Positions 27,901 to 38,400 of a stretch of DNA of 45,712 nt are shown here, one piece after another. Under the pieces are notes generated by a model. It made no database searches. It was not told the DNA's origin and worked only from the letters and a program-made list of their open reading frames with translations. The stretch comes from Opitutia bacterium. GTDB lineage: Bacteria > Verrucomicrobiota > Verrucomicrobiia > Opitutales > Opitutaceae. The DNA is taken from assembly GCA_025360615.1 (NCBI GenBank), contig JANYBX010000418.1:1-45712 (forward strand). The letters run 5' to 3'. Numbering within the stretch: the stretch's first letter is position 1; each line of letters opens with the position of its first letter. The position numbers and the translations under genes were made by a program.

Positions 27901-28092
27901 TCCGGCTCCCGCTGCCGCGTGCCACCCGTCCGAATCCCCTCTTGCTAGGAGCAGCGTGCAGCGCCGGGGGTGTTGACGTGTCGCCCACCGGACACACCAG
28001 TTCGCCGCGAAAAACAATCCGCTTGCCGCCTCTCCCGCTTGCGCGTGAATCACCCCGCTCGGTTTCCCGCTCGATAACCCCTCCCTCCGCTC

Positions 28093-29136
28093 ATGCCCCG
28101 TCCCGTCACGCTCTTCACCGGCCAATGGGCCGACCTCCCGCTCGAAAAACTCGCGCCCCTTGCGAAGAAAATGGGCTACGACGGCGTCGAGCTCGCCTGC
28201 TGGGGCGACCACTTCGACGTCGAGGCCGCGGCGAACTCCAAAAAATACGTCCACGACAAATGGGCGCTCCTGAAATCCCACGGCCTCACCTGCTGCGCCG
28301 TCTCCAATCACCTCGTCGGCCAGGCCATCTGCGACCGCATCGACGAGCGGCACAAGGCCATCCTCTCCCCCGAAATTTGGGGCAACGGCGATCCCGAGTC
28401 CGTCCGCAAGCGCGCCGCGCGAAACATGATTACCGCCGCCCGCGGCGCCCGCGCCTTCTTCGACGCCAAGCCCGGCCGCAAATCCACCGATGAGTTTCCT
28501 GCCGTCGTCAACGGCTTCACCGGCTCCAGCATCTGGCACTCGATCTACGGCTTTCCGCCCACGTCTCAGGATTACTGGGACGCCGGCTACGCCGACTTCG
28601 CGAAACGCTTCGGCCCCATCCTCGAAGCCTTTGAAAAAGTGAACGTGAACTTCGCCCTCGAAGTTCACCCCACCGAGATCGCCTTCGACATCGCCTCCGC
28701 CCAGCGCGCCCTCGCCGCCGTGAAGGACCACAAGCGTTTCGGTTTCAACTACGACCCCTCTCACCTCGGCTACCAAGGCGTCGACTACGTGAAATTCATC
28801 CGCGCCTTCGGCCCCCGCATTTTCCACGCGCACATGAAGGACGCCTGGTGGGGTCATGGCGACGGCACCGTCGGCGTCTTCGGCGGCCACGTGAATTTCG
28901 GCGACGCCCGCCGCCAGTGGGATTTTCGCTCGCTCGGCCACGGCGACATCAAGTTCGAAGACATCATCGTCGCCCTCAATGACGTTGGCTACCGCGGCCC
29001 GCTCTCCGTCGAGTGGGAAGACATCCGCATGGATCGCGTGCATGGTGCCACCGAAGCCGCCGCCTTCCTCCGCCGGCTCGATTTCCCCTCCAGCGCCGTC
29101 GCCTTCGACGCCGCCTTCGACAAAAAAAATCAATAG
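28093..29136 (+). CDS. sugar phosphate isomerase/epimerase (xylose-isomerase-like TIM barrel)
   Basis: A 347-residue AP-endonuclease-2/xylose-isomerase-like TIM barrel. It starts [33 protein letters not shown]. Metal-ligand positions are visible: Glu in ALEVHPTE, Asp in NYDPSHL, His in FHAHMKDAW and Glu in SVEWED. This subgroup, in which [14 protein letters not shown] follows the third ligand, is common next to Gfo/Idh/MocA dehydrogenases in Verrucomicrobiota and Planctomycetota. It is followed 107 bases later by such a dehydrogenase, so both probably handle one sugar or inositol-like intermediate. The substrate cannot be read from the sequence. Confidence 0.9.
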   Translation: MPRPVTLFTGQWADLPLEKLAPLAKKMGYDGVELACWGDHFDVEAAANSKKYVHDKWALLKSHGLTCCAVSNHLVGQAICDRIDERHKAILSPEIWGNGDPESVRKRAARNMITAARGARAFFDAKPGRKSTDEFPAVVNGFTGSSIWHSIYGFPPTSQDYWDAGYADFAKRFGPILEAFEKVNVNFALEVHPTEIAFDIASAQRALAAVKDHKRFGFNYDPSHLGYQGVDYVKFIRAFGPRIFHAHMKDAWWGHGDGTVGVFGGHVNFGDARRQWDFRSLGHGDIKFEDIIVALNDVGYRGPLSVEWEDIRMDRVHGATEAAAFLRRLDFPSSAVAFDAAFDKKNQ

Positions 29137-29243
29137 AAATTTCGCCCGCCAAACTCGCGAACGAGCGAGAAAGAACACGCGGCCCTTTTTCTGCTTTCGC
29201 GTCCTTTAGCGCCTTTTCGCGGGCCCACTTTTCAATTCTTCCC

Positions 29244-30401
29244 ATGAACAGAAAACTCCGCTTCGGCATGATCGGCGGCGGGCGCGGTGCCTTCATCGGT
29301 GCCGTCCACCGCATCGCCGCCCAGATGGACGGCAAAGCCGAGCTCGTCGCCGGCGCCTTCTCCTCCGACTCCGCGCGCGCGAAAGCCTCCGGCGCCGATC
29401 TCTTCATCGACCCCGCCCGCGCCTATGGTAGCTACGCCGAGATGGCCAAGGCCGAGGCGAAAATGCCCCCGCAACGCCGCCTCGATTTCGTCATCATCGT
29501 CACGCCGAATCACCAGCACTTCCCGCCCGCGAAACTCTTCCTCGAATCCGGCTTCCACGTCGTCTGCGACAAACCCGTCACCTTCAACCTCGCCGAGGCC
29601 AAAGCCCTCGCGAAAATCGTCGCCAAGACCGGCCGAATTTTCGCGCTTACCCATAACTACACCGGCAACGCGATGGTGAAGCAGGCCCGCGACTTCGTCC
29701 GCTCCGGCGCCCTCGGCAACCTCCGCAAAGTCATCGTCGAATACCCGCAAGGCTGGCTCTCAAAACGCCTCGAAAACTCCGGCCAGAAGCAGGCGGCTTG
29801 GCGCACCGATCCCAAACGCAGCGGTGCCGCCGGTTGCATGGGCGACATCGGCACCCACGCCGAAAATCTCGCCCGTTACGTCACCGGCCTCGCCATCGAT
29901 TCCCTCTGCGCCGATCTCACCACCTTCGTCGAAGGCCGCCAACTCGACGACGACGGCAGCGTTCTCCTCCGCTTCAAAGGCGGCGCCAAAGGCATCCTCC
30001 ACGCCTCGCAAATCTGCATCGGCGACGAAAATGATTTGAACCTCCGCGTCTACGGCGACAAAGCCGCGCTTGAGTGGCATCAGGAGCACCCGAACGAGCT
30101 CGTCGTGAAGTTCCCCGATCAGCCCCGCCAAATCTGGCGCCGCGGCAACGGCTACGACGGCGCCGCCGCGCAACGTTTCACGCGCATCCCGGCGGGCCAC
30201 CCCGAAGGCTACCTCGAAGCCTTCGGCAATATTTACCAAGAAGCCTTCCGCGCCATCGCCGCCGAAGTCGAAGGCCAGCCGCAGCCGAAAGATCTGGATT
30301 TCCCCACGATCGCCGACGGCCTCGAAGGCATGGCCTTCATCGAGACCGTGGTAAAATCCTCCAAGCTCGGCGCGAAGTGGGTGAAGTTTCCGAAAATCTA
30401 A
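29244..30401 (+). CDS. Gfo/Idh/MocA-family oxidoreductase
   Basis: A 385-residue NAD(P)-dependent dehydrogenase from ATG 29244 ([20 protein letters not shown]); the ORF-track start at 29013 lies inside the previous gene. The dinucleotide motif is [12 protein letters not shown], followed by the family landmark [16 protein letters not shown] containing the EKP-type Lys (here DKP), and the C-terminal alpha/beta domain with [17 protein letters not shown], whose His is the conserved catalytic one. The end region [22 protein letters not shown] is typical. It pairs with the upstream isomerase/epimerase. Substrate unknown. Confidence 0.92.
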   Translation: MNRKLRFGMIGGGRGAFIGAVHRIAAQMDGKAELVAGAFSSDSARAKASGADLFIDPARAYGSYAEMAKAEAKMPPQRRLDFVIIVTPNHQHFPPAKLFLESGFHVVCDKPVTFNLAEAKALAKIVAKTGRIFALTHNYTGNAMVKQARDFVRSGALGNLRKVIVEYPQGWLSKRLENSGQKQAAWRTDPKRSGAAGCMGDIGTHAENLARYVTGLAIDSLCADLTTFVEGRQLDDDGSVLLRFKGGAKGILHASQICIGDENDLNLRVYGDKAALEWHQEHPNELVVKFPDQPRQIWRRGNGYDGAAAQRFTRIPAGHPEGYLEAFGNIYQEAFRAIAAEVEGQPQPKDLDFPTIADGLEGMAFIETVVKSSKLGAKWVKFPKI

Positions 30402-30411
30402 AATCTCCGAG

Positions 30412-30437
30412 GTAGGGTCGGTTATCCCTAACCGACC
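30412..30437. repeat. REP-like hairpin (CCGACC family)
   Basis: GGTA followed by a perfect 9-bp stem GGTCGGTTA-tccc-TAACCGACC in the 67-base gap between the convergent oxidoreductase and msrB genes. Related in core sequence to the hairpins at 32937-32959 and 40819-40866. It could serve as a bidirectional transcript end; no T-tract follows. Confidence 0.6.
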
Positions 30438-30468
30438 TCGTTGGGCTCAGCGCGCGACGTCACCCGCG

Positions 30469-31092
30469 TTACTTCTTCTCCGCCCCGCCCTCGTTCTTCG
30501 CCACCCAAGCCTCATACGCCGCCTGCGGCACGAACCGCAGCGACGCGCTGTTGATGCAATACCGCAGCCCGCCCTGCGCGCGCGGCCCATCCTCGAACAC
30601 GTGCCCGAGATGCGCGCCATCGACGTTGGAGTGAACTTCCACGCGGCGCATCCCGTAGCTCGAGTCCACCGTCTCGCCGACGAAAACTTTTTCGATCGGC
30701 TTCGTGAAACTCGGCCAGCCCGTGCCGCTCTCGAACTTGTCGCGGCTATCGAAGAGCGGCGTCTCGCTGCAGACGGAAAAATAAACGCCATCCGCGTGGT
30801 TGTCCCAATACTCGTTCTGAAACGGCGGCTCCGTCCCCTGCTGCCGGGCCACGCGAAACTGCATCGGCGTCAGCATTTTTTTCCACTCCGTGTCGCTGCG
30901 CTGCACTTTCGTTTTGCCCAGGTCGATCACGACATTCGACGGGAGCCCACACGCGGATTTTTCACCGATTTTGCATTCGAGCGCGTCTTTCGGCGCAACA
31001 GCAGTGACTTCGGAGGTTTTGGTTTTCATTTCAGGTTCGGCCCAGCCCCCTACAGCCAATGCAAAAGAAACGGCGAAGAGGCGAATTTTCAT
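30469..31092 (-). CDS. msrB: exported peptide-methionine (R)-S-oxide reductase MsrB, zinc-less type
   Basis: A 207-residue MsrB from ATG 31092 (MKIRLFAVSFALAVGGWAEPE), a Sec-type signal; the track start at 31182 adds unrelated residues. It reduces methionine-R-sulfoxide in periplasmic proteins. Landmarks: TEPPFQNEYWDNHADGVYF, SGTGWPSF, GAHLGHVFEDGP and the catalytic Cys in RYCINSASLRF. The two CxxC pairs of zinc-type MsrB are missing (VYFSVCSETPLF and DGAHLG replace them), so it belongs to the zinc-free group. A Cys in the SVCSE segment may act as resolving Cys. No msrA is fused or adjacent. Confidence 0.93.
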   Translation of the reverse strand: MKIRLFAVSFALAVGGWAEPEMKTKTSEVTAVAPKDALECKIGEKSACGLPSNVVIDLGKTKVQRSDTEWKKMLTPMQFRVARQQGTEPPFQNEYWDNHADGVYFSVCSETPLFDSRDKFESGTGWPSFTKPIEKVFVGETVDSSYGMRRVEVHSNVDGAHLGHVFEDGPRAQGGLRYCINSASLRFVPQAAYEAWVAKNEGGAEKK

Positions 31093-31299
31093 GTTACGCG
31101 TGAGAGTAGCCAGTCGTTGAAAATATTCCAGCCGGCGGCTCCGATCATCTGCCCGCTTCGCTCCCGTTCCACGATTTCTCATTTGGCGATTTCGTGCGCG
31201 CGGCCGATCTGGGCAAGGGAAGGCTTCTCTTCCAGCTCATGATCGCGACACTCATGCCGGAGAACGACGACTCCATCCGGGAAAAGGACCGCAGAAGGC

Positions 31300-32928
31300 A
31301 TGACCACTTGCCGGGCGACGTGTGCCGCATGGTTGCGCCTCGCGGTGAACGCAACCGATCCCACCCCAAACGTTGCTGACCCCATTTTAAGGACCACGTT
31401 CGCTACGCTCACGGAAGCCGTCCTCATCACCGATCCCGCCGGCGAAATCGTTTTCGTTAACCACGCCGCCGCCCGTCTCCTCACCCGCGCGCCCGCCGAT
31501 ACTATCGGCCGCCCCATCGACGAAGTTTTCCGCCTCGCCAACCGCCTCTCCGGCCGCCCCGCCGAGAACCCCGTCACCGCCGCGTTCACCTCCGACGGCC
31601 TCCTTCCGCTCAACAACGAGCAGGCGCTCATGCCCGAGCATCTTTTCAACCAAACTTCTTCGCCCTTCGCCGTCGTCGATTCGCCCACCACCCCCGGCGC
31701 CGGTCCCCGCCCGATCGTCTGGACCGCGCGCGCCGTCTACGGACCCGACAGCAAAGCCCGCGGCGTCGTGATCATCTTTCGCGACCCCAACGAAGTCTCC
31801 CTCACCCCCGACGAACTCGTCCGCGCCAACCGCTTCGGAAACCCTCGGCCAGCTCGCCGGCGGCATCGCCCACGATTTCAACAATCTCCTCACCACCATC
31901 CTCGGCACCATCTCGCTCGCCGTCCAGACGCAGGACCCCGCCCCGCTCGCCGACGCCGAGAAAGCCTGCCTCGCCGCAAAAGGCCTCACCAAGCAGCTCC
32001 TCCTCGTCGCGAAAGGCGGCGTCATCACCAGCACCACCGTCACCGCGCAGGAGATACTTGACGACGCCCTCCGCCTCGCCGCCGCCGGCACCACCGCGAT
32101 CGTCGACGTCACGATCGCGCCCGGCACCGATCCCTTCTCCGTCGACCGCGCGCAAATCCTCCAGGTTTTTCAAAACCTCGTCCTCAACGCCATTCAGGCG
32201 ATGCCGCCCCCGCCCCACGTCGGCCGCGTGCAACTCTGCGCGCGCAATCTCGCCCTCGCCGAAAACCAAGTCCCCGGCCTCCCCCACGGCCACTACGTCG
32301 AGTTCGAATCGCGCGACAACGGCAGCGGCATCCCCGCCGAGCACCTCGAAAAAATCTGGGCCCCCTTTTTCACCACCAAGAAGCACGGCACCGGCCTCGG
32401 CCTCGCCACCGTACTCTCCATCGTCCGCAAACACGGCGGCCAGATCGGCCTCAACACCACCGTCGGCATCGGCACCGTCTTCACCGTTTACCTGCCCTCC
32501 ACCGACCGCCCCGCCGAGGTGCAGGCCCGCAAAGCGCCCTCCCTCCGCTTCGGCACCGGCCGCATCCTCTTCATGGATGACGACGAAAAATCTCCACGCT
32601 CACCGCCGGCATGCTCGGCAGCCTCGACTACAAATTCGACCTCGCGAAAAACGGCGAGGAAGCCATCGCGCTCTACCAACGCTACCTCAACATCGGCCGT
32701 CCCTACGATGCCGTCATCTTGGATCTCACGATCGTCGGCGGCATGGGCGGCGAGGACTGTTTTAAGCAACTCGTGCAACTCGATCCCGACATCCGCGCCA
32801 TCGTTTCCAGCGGCTACGACAACGACGACATGGCCCGCCGCTACCTCGAGATGGGCTTCTGCGGCTACCTCACAAAACCCTACCGCGTCGCCGACCTCGG
32901 CAAGATCCTCAAAGGCGTCCTGAGCTAG
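31300..32928 (+). pseudogene. hybrid PAS-histidine kinase-receiver gene split by two frame changes
   Basis: Three frames together encode one hybrid sensor kinase. Frame 1 (31300 to ~31836): a PAS domain, EAVLITDPAGEIVFVNHAAA, then FRDPNEVSLTPDELVRANRF. Frame 2 (~31838 to ~32590): ETLGQLAGGIAHDFNNLL (phosphoacceptor His), N-box LVLNAIQAM, DNGSGIP and GTGLGLATV, ending in RILFMDDDEK. Frame 1 again (~32590-32928): receiver domain with DAVILDLTIVGG (phosphoacceptor Asp) and LTKPY. The first junction fits one extra G in TTCGGAAAC; the second fits one missing A in GACGAAAAATC. All domains remain conserved, so decay is recent, or the indels are sequence errors, or the second is a slippage site. The true N-terminus is uncertain; a stop lies at 31240 in frame. 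Confidence 0.85.
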
Positions 32929-32936
32929 ACGCGCCT

Positions 32937-32959
32937 GTAGGCCCGACCGCTGGTCGGGC
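32937..32959. repeat. GTAG-headed REP-like hairpin (CCGACC family)
   Basis: GTAG followed by GCCCGACC-gct-GGTCGGGC, an 8-bp perfect stem with a three-base loop, eight bases after the kinase stop and before the convergent DUF1573 gene. It has the same GTAG head as the CGCCGGTC family but a different stem. Confidence 0.7.
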
Positions 32960-32999
32960 TTCGGAAACCAGTGGGAAAACCGTGACACCACGCCCCGCC

Positions 33000-33668
33000 T
33001 CACCGCACCGCCACATAAAGCACAAACACCCGCGGCTGGCCCTCGACCATCGCGCTGAGCCGGATCGTCGCCTGCGCGATCTTAGCCGTGCTGATGGGTT
33101 TGATTTTCACCCGATAGCGGCCCTTGGTCGCGAGGGTTTCGAGGCGGGCGGTAAAAGTCGGTTCCGCGCACTGCACGTCGCCGATTACGACCAGCTCCGG
33201 CGTGGGTGCCAAGAGTTCGATTTCCTTTTCCACCCCCGGCTCGCCCACGCCCCAAAACAGTTGCTTGGGGTGAATCCCCAGCAATTCGGGGATGTCCACC
33301 GTCAGCCGCAGCCGCTGGGGATCGTTCGGCGCGTCGTCGGTCCGCACGGCGATTGATTTCTCCTGTCGACCCTCGCGACCGCCAAGCGCCAGCTCCGCGC
33401 GAATCACGCCCGCCTCCCCCGGCGCATAGGCCGCCTTGTCCGCCTTCGCCGTCGTGCAACTGCAACTCGGCGCTACGGAGAGAATCGTGACCGTCTGGTC
33501 GCTCGTATTCCGAAAGCGGTACTCGGCGACCGCCGTCGCAGCCGTGGCGATCGGCTGGACGGCGACAGAGGTCGTCAACCAAGCAAGCCCCGCGGCTGAG
33601 AGGTGATCGACGAAAAAGCCTAGTAATACAACGAGGCAGCCGCGGCGAAGAAGGAAATAGCGATTCAT
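33000..33668 (-). CDS. DUF1573-domain exported protein
   Basis: A 222-residue protein with an N-terminal hydrophobic signal or anchor (GCLVVLLGFFVDHLSAAG). The DUF1573 signature is clear: EYRFRNTSDQTVTILSVAPSCSCTTAKADKAAYAPGEAG, an Ig-like (ASH/HYDIN-related) strand set with the characteristic S-C-S-C-T. A second Ig-like half follows (IPELLGIHPKQLFWGVGEPG). Such proteins are periplasmic or surface-associated and of unknown biochemical role, in many genomes beside thiol-redox genes. Here it is the last gene of the minus-strand RHS cluster, 103 bases after the small secreted gene. Within that gap an inverted repeat AACCCAAC/GTTGGGTT (33719-33759) is visible. Confidence 0.85.
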   Translation of the reverse strand: MNRYFLLRRGCLVVLLGFFVDHLSAAGLAWLTTSVAVQPIATAATAVAEYRFRNTSDQTVTILSVAPSCSCTTAKADKAAYAPGEAGVIRAELALGGREGRQEKSIAVRTDDAPNDPQRLRLTVDIPELLGIHPKQLFWGVGEPGVEKEIELLAPTPELVVIGDVQCAEPTFTARLETLATKGRYRVKIKPISTAKIAQATIRLSAMVEGQPRVFVLYVAVR

Positions 33669-33771
33669 TATTACAGCCTAATGTGTCACCTGGAAAAATC
33701 AATCGTGGTAAAAGATGAAACCCAACCCGTCTCGGGCTCCTCATTAACATCGTTGGGTTAAACAGAACCGC

Positions 33772-34192
33772 TCATAGAACCGTCAATGTAAACGACGCAT
33801 AGTTAACTTGCATGTTGCCTAAAACTGGATCTTCAGCATCTCCATGAGTTATATAATATAGAGCGTCGATATTAGTAAAGCTCTCAGGCGAATATTCATC
33901 TATGATAACGGACCTCCCTAATTGTCCCTCATAGAATGTATAGGCTCCCAAAGATTGCGGAGTCCAGGTCACCACCAAATCCCTCGGCCTCATGGACGGC
34001 ATGAACGCCCCGAGTCCATCTTGCAACTGATCGTTGCTCTGCGGATCGCTCATTAGTATTTCAATAATCGTAATTAGCGGGGGCGTAACCCGCTCACCAT
34101 GTTAATCGTTCCGGAGCGAGCGGATATAATGCCAGGTGCGAGCATTGCCACGGCGAAGCTAAGCGCTGAATATACAATTCGTTTTTGGTCAT
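33772..34192 (-). pseudogene. small secreted protein gene, apparently broken by two 1-nt indels
   Basis: The ORF track shows only the last 93 codons (MSDPQSNDQLQDGLGAF...). Upstream, an ATG at 34192 overlaps the TlpA stop (ATGA). In its own frame it stops after 32 codons; adding one A to the five-A run at 34182-34186 opens MTKKRIVYSALSFAVAM followed by LAPGIISA, a clear signal peptide. Adding one G at the GGG of 34089-34091 then joins it to VTPPLITIIEILMSDPQ and the 93-codon frame. The restored product would be about 139 residues, ending in NYASFTLTVL. Function unknown: no motif recognised beyond LVVTWTPQSLGAYTFYEG. The alternative is a real 93-residue cytoplasmic protein from ATG 34053. Confidence 0.6.
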
Positions 34193-35034
34193 AATTTGTT
34201 GTTTAGCTCGACGGATTGCGTATGATTTTGCCCGCTAAAAGAACTCGTGGCCGCTTTGGTTTCGGAGGCAGGCGGTGCAGACTGAATGGGGTATTTCTCT
34301 AAAATACCCCTAACCACCTCTACAGTGAGCCTGTGTCCTCCAAGGAGTGGGGATCCCTCCCAGCGAACAATCCCTTGCGGATCGATGATCATAACATGGG
34401 GGATAGCCGTGACCTCAACCTGGCTTTTCATGCGCTTCCGCGTGTCCGTCGCACTATAGTATTCTATTCGTGGCTCCTTATGCGCCCGAACCTCTTGCTC
34501 CGGTTCATCGGACAGGCCGATCACCACCAGTTTGTCGCCGAAAGTCGCGTGGATTTTATTTAACTCTTCGATCGCCTCCCGGCATGGCTCGCACCATGTT
34601 GCCATAAAATCGACCAAAATGAATTTTCCTTGGGTATCGGGAGCGGCGGAAATCCAAGTCTCTACGATCAGATCCGGTGCCCTTTGGTTAATGAACGATT
34701 TGGCCCACGGTTTTCTTTCGACGGGTGCTAAATGCGCGACGCCGGGGCCGCGTATATCTCGCAGAAGTCCCGTAAGTTCATTTAGTTGCTGCCGTTGTTT
34801 CTGTGGATCCTTAGTCGTTAAATCCATGGCATTCGCCCTCTCATAAAATTGACGGCGCAGTTTCTGATTGGCCTCAGATTGACCGACCCGCACATCGTGT
34901 CGATGGAGTCCCCGGTAAAGGTTGAGCAGCACTGGCCCAACGGTAATAGCCCCTATCACAAAAGGACATGCCAGCACCAGAAATATCAAGACACGTTGCC
35001 AAGGCTTGAGGGCCTCAAAAGATCGTGTTTTCAC
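34189..35034 (-). CDS. membrane-anchored TlpA/ResA-like thiol-disulfide oxidoreductase
   Basis: A 281-residue protein with one N-terminal membrane helix (VLIFLVLACPFVIGAITVGPV, about 16-38), a charged helical linker (about 45-105) and a C-terminal thioredoxin-fold domain. The active site is WCEPC (C148, C151) in LVDFMATWCEPCREAIEEL; the cis-Pro loop is VTAIPHVMIIDPQG. This is the TlpA/AhpC-TSA type that reduces or isomerises disulfides in the periplasm. It sits between a three-TM protein gene (21 bases upstream) and the secreted-protein gene that overlaps its stop. Near the Cys-rich RHS protein, a role in its thiol maturation is plausible but unproven. Confidence 0.9.
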   Translation of the reverse strand: MKTRSFEALKPWQRVLIFLVLACPFVIGAITVGPVLLNLYRGLHRHDVRVGQSEANQKLRRQFYERANAMDLTTKDPQKQRQQLNELTGLLRDIRGPGVAHLAPVERKPWAKSFINQRAPDLIVETWISAAPDTQGKFILVDFMATWCEPCREAIEELNKIHATFGDKLVVIGLSDEPEQEVRAHKEPRIEYYSATDTRKRMKSQVEVTAIPHVMIIDPQGIVRWEGSPLLGGHRLTVEVVRGILEKYPIQSAPPASETKAATSSFSGQNHTQSVELNNKL

Positions 35035-35055
35035 AAATAAGCCACTGCCTTAGTT

Positions 35056-35379
35056 TCATGGCTCAGGAACATAAAATTGATAGTGTATTAAAAGGATTGT
35101 CAGAAATAATATCATTACGAGCGCCGTTACACGGAGAAATATCGTAACCGGGCGCGACCATTTTAACGAAAACGCCAAGTGGTTAACCAACAGCATGAAT
35201 GCAACAATCAAACTGCCGCTCCGAACGTGATGCAGATTTTCACTCGGGCGCACCGAAACCCACAACCAAAGGTTGCACGCTAGCAAGGCAAGAACAGCGA
35301 TCAACATTCCGAAACGATAAACCGGATGAGTCATGAAAGAATGATTAGGCGGATCAGCCAGGAAGGATGGCGCATTCAT
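35056..35379 (-). CDS. small three-TM membrane protein
   Basis: A 107-residue protein (start ATG 35379, or ATG 35334 giving 92 residues) with three hydrophobic helices: FGMLIAVLALLACNLWLWV, SGSLIVAFMLLVNHLAF and VTIFLRVTALVMILFLTILLI. No family recognised. It is the first gene behind the RHS protein, 108 bases from its stop and on the same strand, then followed 21 bases later by the TlpA-like gene. The position directly behind an RHS gene is where immunity proteins are commonly encoded; a membrane location would suit a toxin tail acting on membranes. This is an inference from position only. Confidence 0.7.
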   Translation of the reverse strand: MNAPSFLADPPNHSFMTHPVYRFGMLIAVLALLACNLWLWVSVRPSENLHHVRSGSLIVAFMLLVNHLAFSLKWSRPVTIFLRVTALVMILFLTILLIHYQFYVPEP

Positions 35380-35487
35380 ATAAGTTTGAGTTAGTTTTTG
35401 AATCGCGGCTGCAAATTGCGATGAACTTAAATTGTTTGGGTGTTATTCCCGTAAGTTATATTACTGATATTTCTCACGTGATTTATG

Positions 35488-38400
35488 CTATTTACAAGGG
35501 CAGCCGGCAAGGCGGCCCGAATTTATTTCGACGCAAGCCTGCCATTCATCGTAGCGAGCAAACAATACATCTTCCGCACTTTTCCTTGCCTCCACTGCGG
35601 AATATAAAGCAGACCCAGCGATGTCAAAGGCCACGGACGCCCGCTCGGCGGCCGCTATAGCCTGTTGATTGAACCCATCTGCCAGTAGCGCCGTGGCCGA
35701 AAGCCCTATGCAAACTGGAATTGTGGCCCCGGCAGTAAACAAAACAGACACCCAGCAAGCTTCAGCAGCTCCGGTTGCCATAACGGCCGCAGCGGTTGTC
35801 CATATCGCGTAGCTTACTGCATCCTGGAATGCACCGGACGCGCTGTCATATGCTGCTTGAGCGCTATTAACATCCCTATCTGCGGCTAAAACAGGGCCCA
35901 TCGCCGCCAACATTGCACTCGCAAGACCTTCGCAGCACATCCCATATGGATCTCTTGTGTTTACGAATGAATTGATCGTGTAACGATACAGGTTCACGTC
36001 TCTCGCCCCGAAACGCAGCGGGTCAGTTTGTAGAAAACGACCCAAGATCGCGGAGTAGGCGCGATTCCGATAGTTGTAGATACCGGTAGAAGCTAGCCAT
36101 TCACGACCCGTATAGAGAAAACAATAACCGGTGACCGAAATGGAACGAGCTTGATATGAACTCGAGAGAAAACTGGGTTTCCCGCTAACATTATAGCGGA
36201 TGCGCTCGATCAGTTCACCCTGCTTGTTCGCAATGGCAATCGTGCTACCCAGTGCGTCGGTGAGGGGGTAAAGAGTCTGCGACCCTACGAGCGAGACGAG
36301 GATTTCGTCAACCCGAAGACCCTGCACATAGCGAGCGGCGGAACTACCATCGAGCTTGCGCTCCGCAAGGAGGTTCCAGTTGTCGTAAGTCAGCGCTCGA
36401 GAATCAGCCGTCGCGAGGTTCCAGTGGCCTTGGCTGCCGCGGCTGTAAACTTTGCGGAGAATGCAACGTCCCTTGGGATCATAGAAGAAATCCGTTTTGG
36501 AGTCACCGGAGGTCGGCACAATCTGCGCGGTGGATGGCTCGACGCTGAGCAGTCGATTCTGCCCGTCGTAGCGGTAGCTTTGGCGACCATCGTCCGTGAG
36601 ATTACCGTTCGAATCGTAGATCAGCGGGGTGTGCAGACTGCCGACATTGAGACGAGTGTATTGGTTGAGTGAGTTGGTAGTATAGGTCGTAGCCGATACC
36701 GGCGAGCCGGCAGCCAAAAACGTGGTCGCAGTTCGGTTGCCAGTGGGATCATAGTCGAAGGTCTCGCGACCGGCGGAACTCGTGCCGTAGTCGGCGGAGG
36801 TGAGCTGACCGGTGGCATCGTAGCTGTAGTTCTCTGAGATACCGTCTTCATGGGTTTGTGCAGTGCGGCGACCGAGCTGGTCGAGCGTATAGCGGGAGTT
36901 GGCTATCATGGTACCGGCACGAGCGTGAGTGATGTCGGTCAATCGTTCAGCCATGTCGTAGGTGTAGGCGGTTGCGATGCCGCTGTCACGGGTGAGTTTT
37001 GCGATTTGGCCGAGTGGATTGTAATCATAGGTTGCGAGCGGGGCGCGACCACCGCCGTTGGTGTCGATGGTGATGATCCGGTTGCGGGCATCGTAAGCAT
37101 AGCTCACGTCGGTGCGATCAGGGTAGATGAGATCGGATCGGCGGCCGAGTTCGTCGTAGTTGTATTTTATCGTGTGCGAATCGAGGCCGGGGACGATGGC
37201 GGATAGGTCGCTGGTTTCCGAAGCGAGCAGGCCTCGATCATCGTAAGCATAAGTGAGCTTGGCGTTGCCGTTGTCCGTACTTATTAGGCGGCCGGCAGTA
37301 TCGTAGCGATAAGCGACATTCGGTGCGGCCCCGGCCGGGCTCCATGTTTCGCTCACGGGTTGGTTAGAAGCGTTGTAGATGATCGTCTTGGTCTGGCCTG
37401 CACGGTTGATGCTCGTGACAAGATTGCCGGCGAGATCGTAGGTCCATTTTTCCTCGGAAACGTCGGGATAGATCATTGAGGTTTTGTGGCGGAGCGCATC
37501 ATAGGTAAATCGGTAGGTTTTTCCATTGGCGTCAGTCAGGGATAATTGGTTGCCAGCAGCATCGTAAGTATAGCTGGTGATCGCACCGGCAGCGTCGGTG
37601 GTCGTGAGCAGATGATCCTGTGCGTCGTAGGTGTTTCGAACCACGATGCCGTCAGGGCGCGTGGTCGTGAGGATATTCCCGTGAGCATCGTAACTCCAGC
37701 GGGTGGCGCGGCCGAGGCCATCCAGAGCACTTAAGCGGTGGCCGAGAGAATCGTAAGAGTATTCCATTTTATGGCCAAGGGTGTCAGCCGTGGAGAGAAC
37801 ACGATTGCCCGCGTCATAAGTGACCGTGGTTTCGACGCCATCCGGTGAAGTGGATTTTGTCACGCGACCAACAGCATCGTAGCTCCAACTCTGGCGCTTG
37901 CCGTCAGGATAGGTCAGCGCGGTGCGGCGTTTACCATCATAGATGGTGCTGAATTTCTGGCCTGCGGCATCGATGAGCTGCTTGATATTGCCCATCGCGT
38001 CGTAAGCGTAGCGAGTGACATGACCGGTCGCATCGGTTCTCGCAGTGCGGCGACCGGCACTATCGTAGTCATTTTTCACGATCCCGCCGCCAGGCAGGGC
38101 GATACTCACAATATGGCCTTGGGCATCGTAAGCCTCCTGGATAGTGCGACCTGAAGGATCTGCGGCAGAGAGATTGTGATGCTGGTCATCGTAGGTATAT
38201 CGACTAACGCGACCAAGAGGATCAGTGACGGTGGTAAGATTGTCGTCGTTGTCGTAACCGTAGGTCGTAGTGGCCTGCGTGGGTGCGCCGACCGCAACCG
38301 TCTGGGCGACCAGTCGGTTTTCCGTATCGTAAAGACGCTGGATGACTGTGCCGTCGTGCTGCACGATACGCGAGGGTTTGTCCACAAGGATGCACGAGCC

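Noticed and set aside
26386-29178. 930-residue minus-strand ORF spanning the PEP-CTERM and isomerase genes
   Set aside because: Low-complexity Gly/Glu/Ala composition and it crosses two well-supported plus-strand genes; antisense shadow.
31179-31691. 170-residue minus-strand ORF over the kinase N-terminus
   Set aside because: Overlaps the PAS-coding frame and has no recognisable motif; the PAS reading is better supported, though the region 31093-31300 itself remains unexplained.
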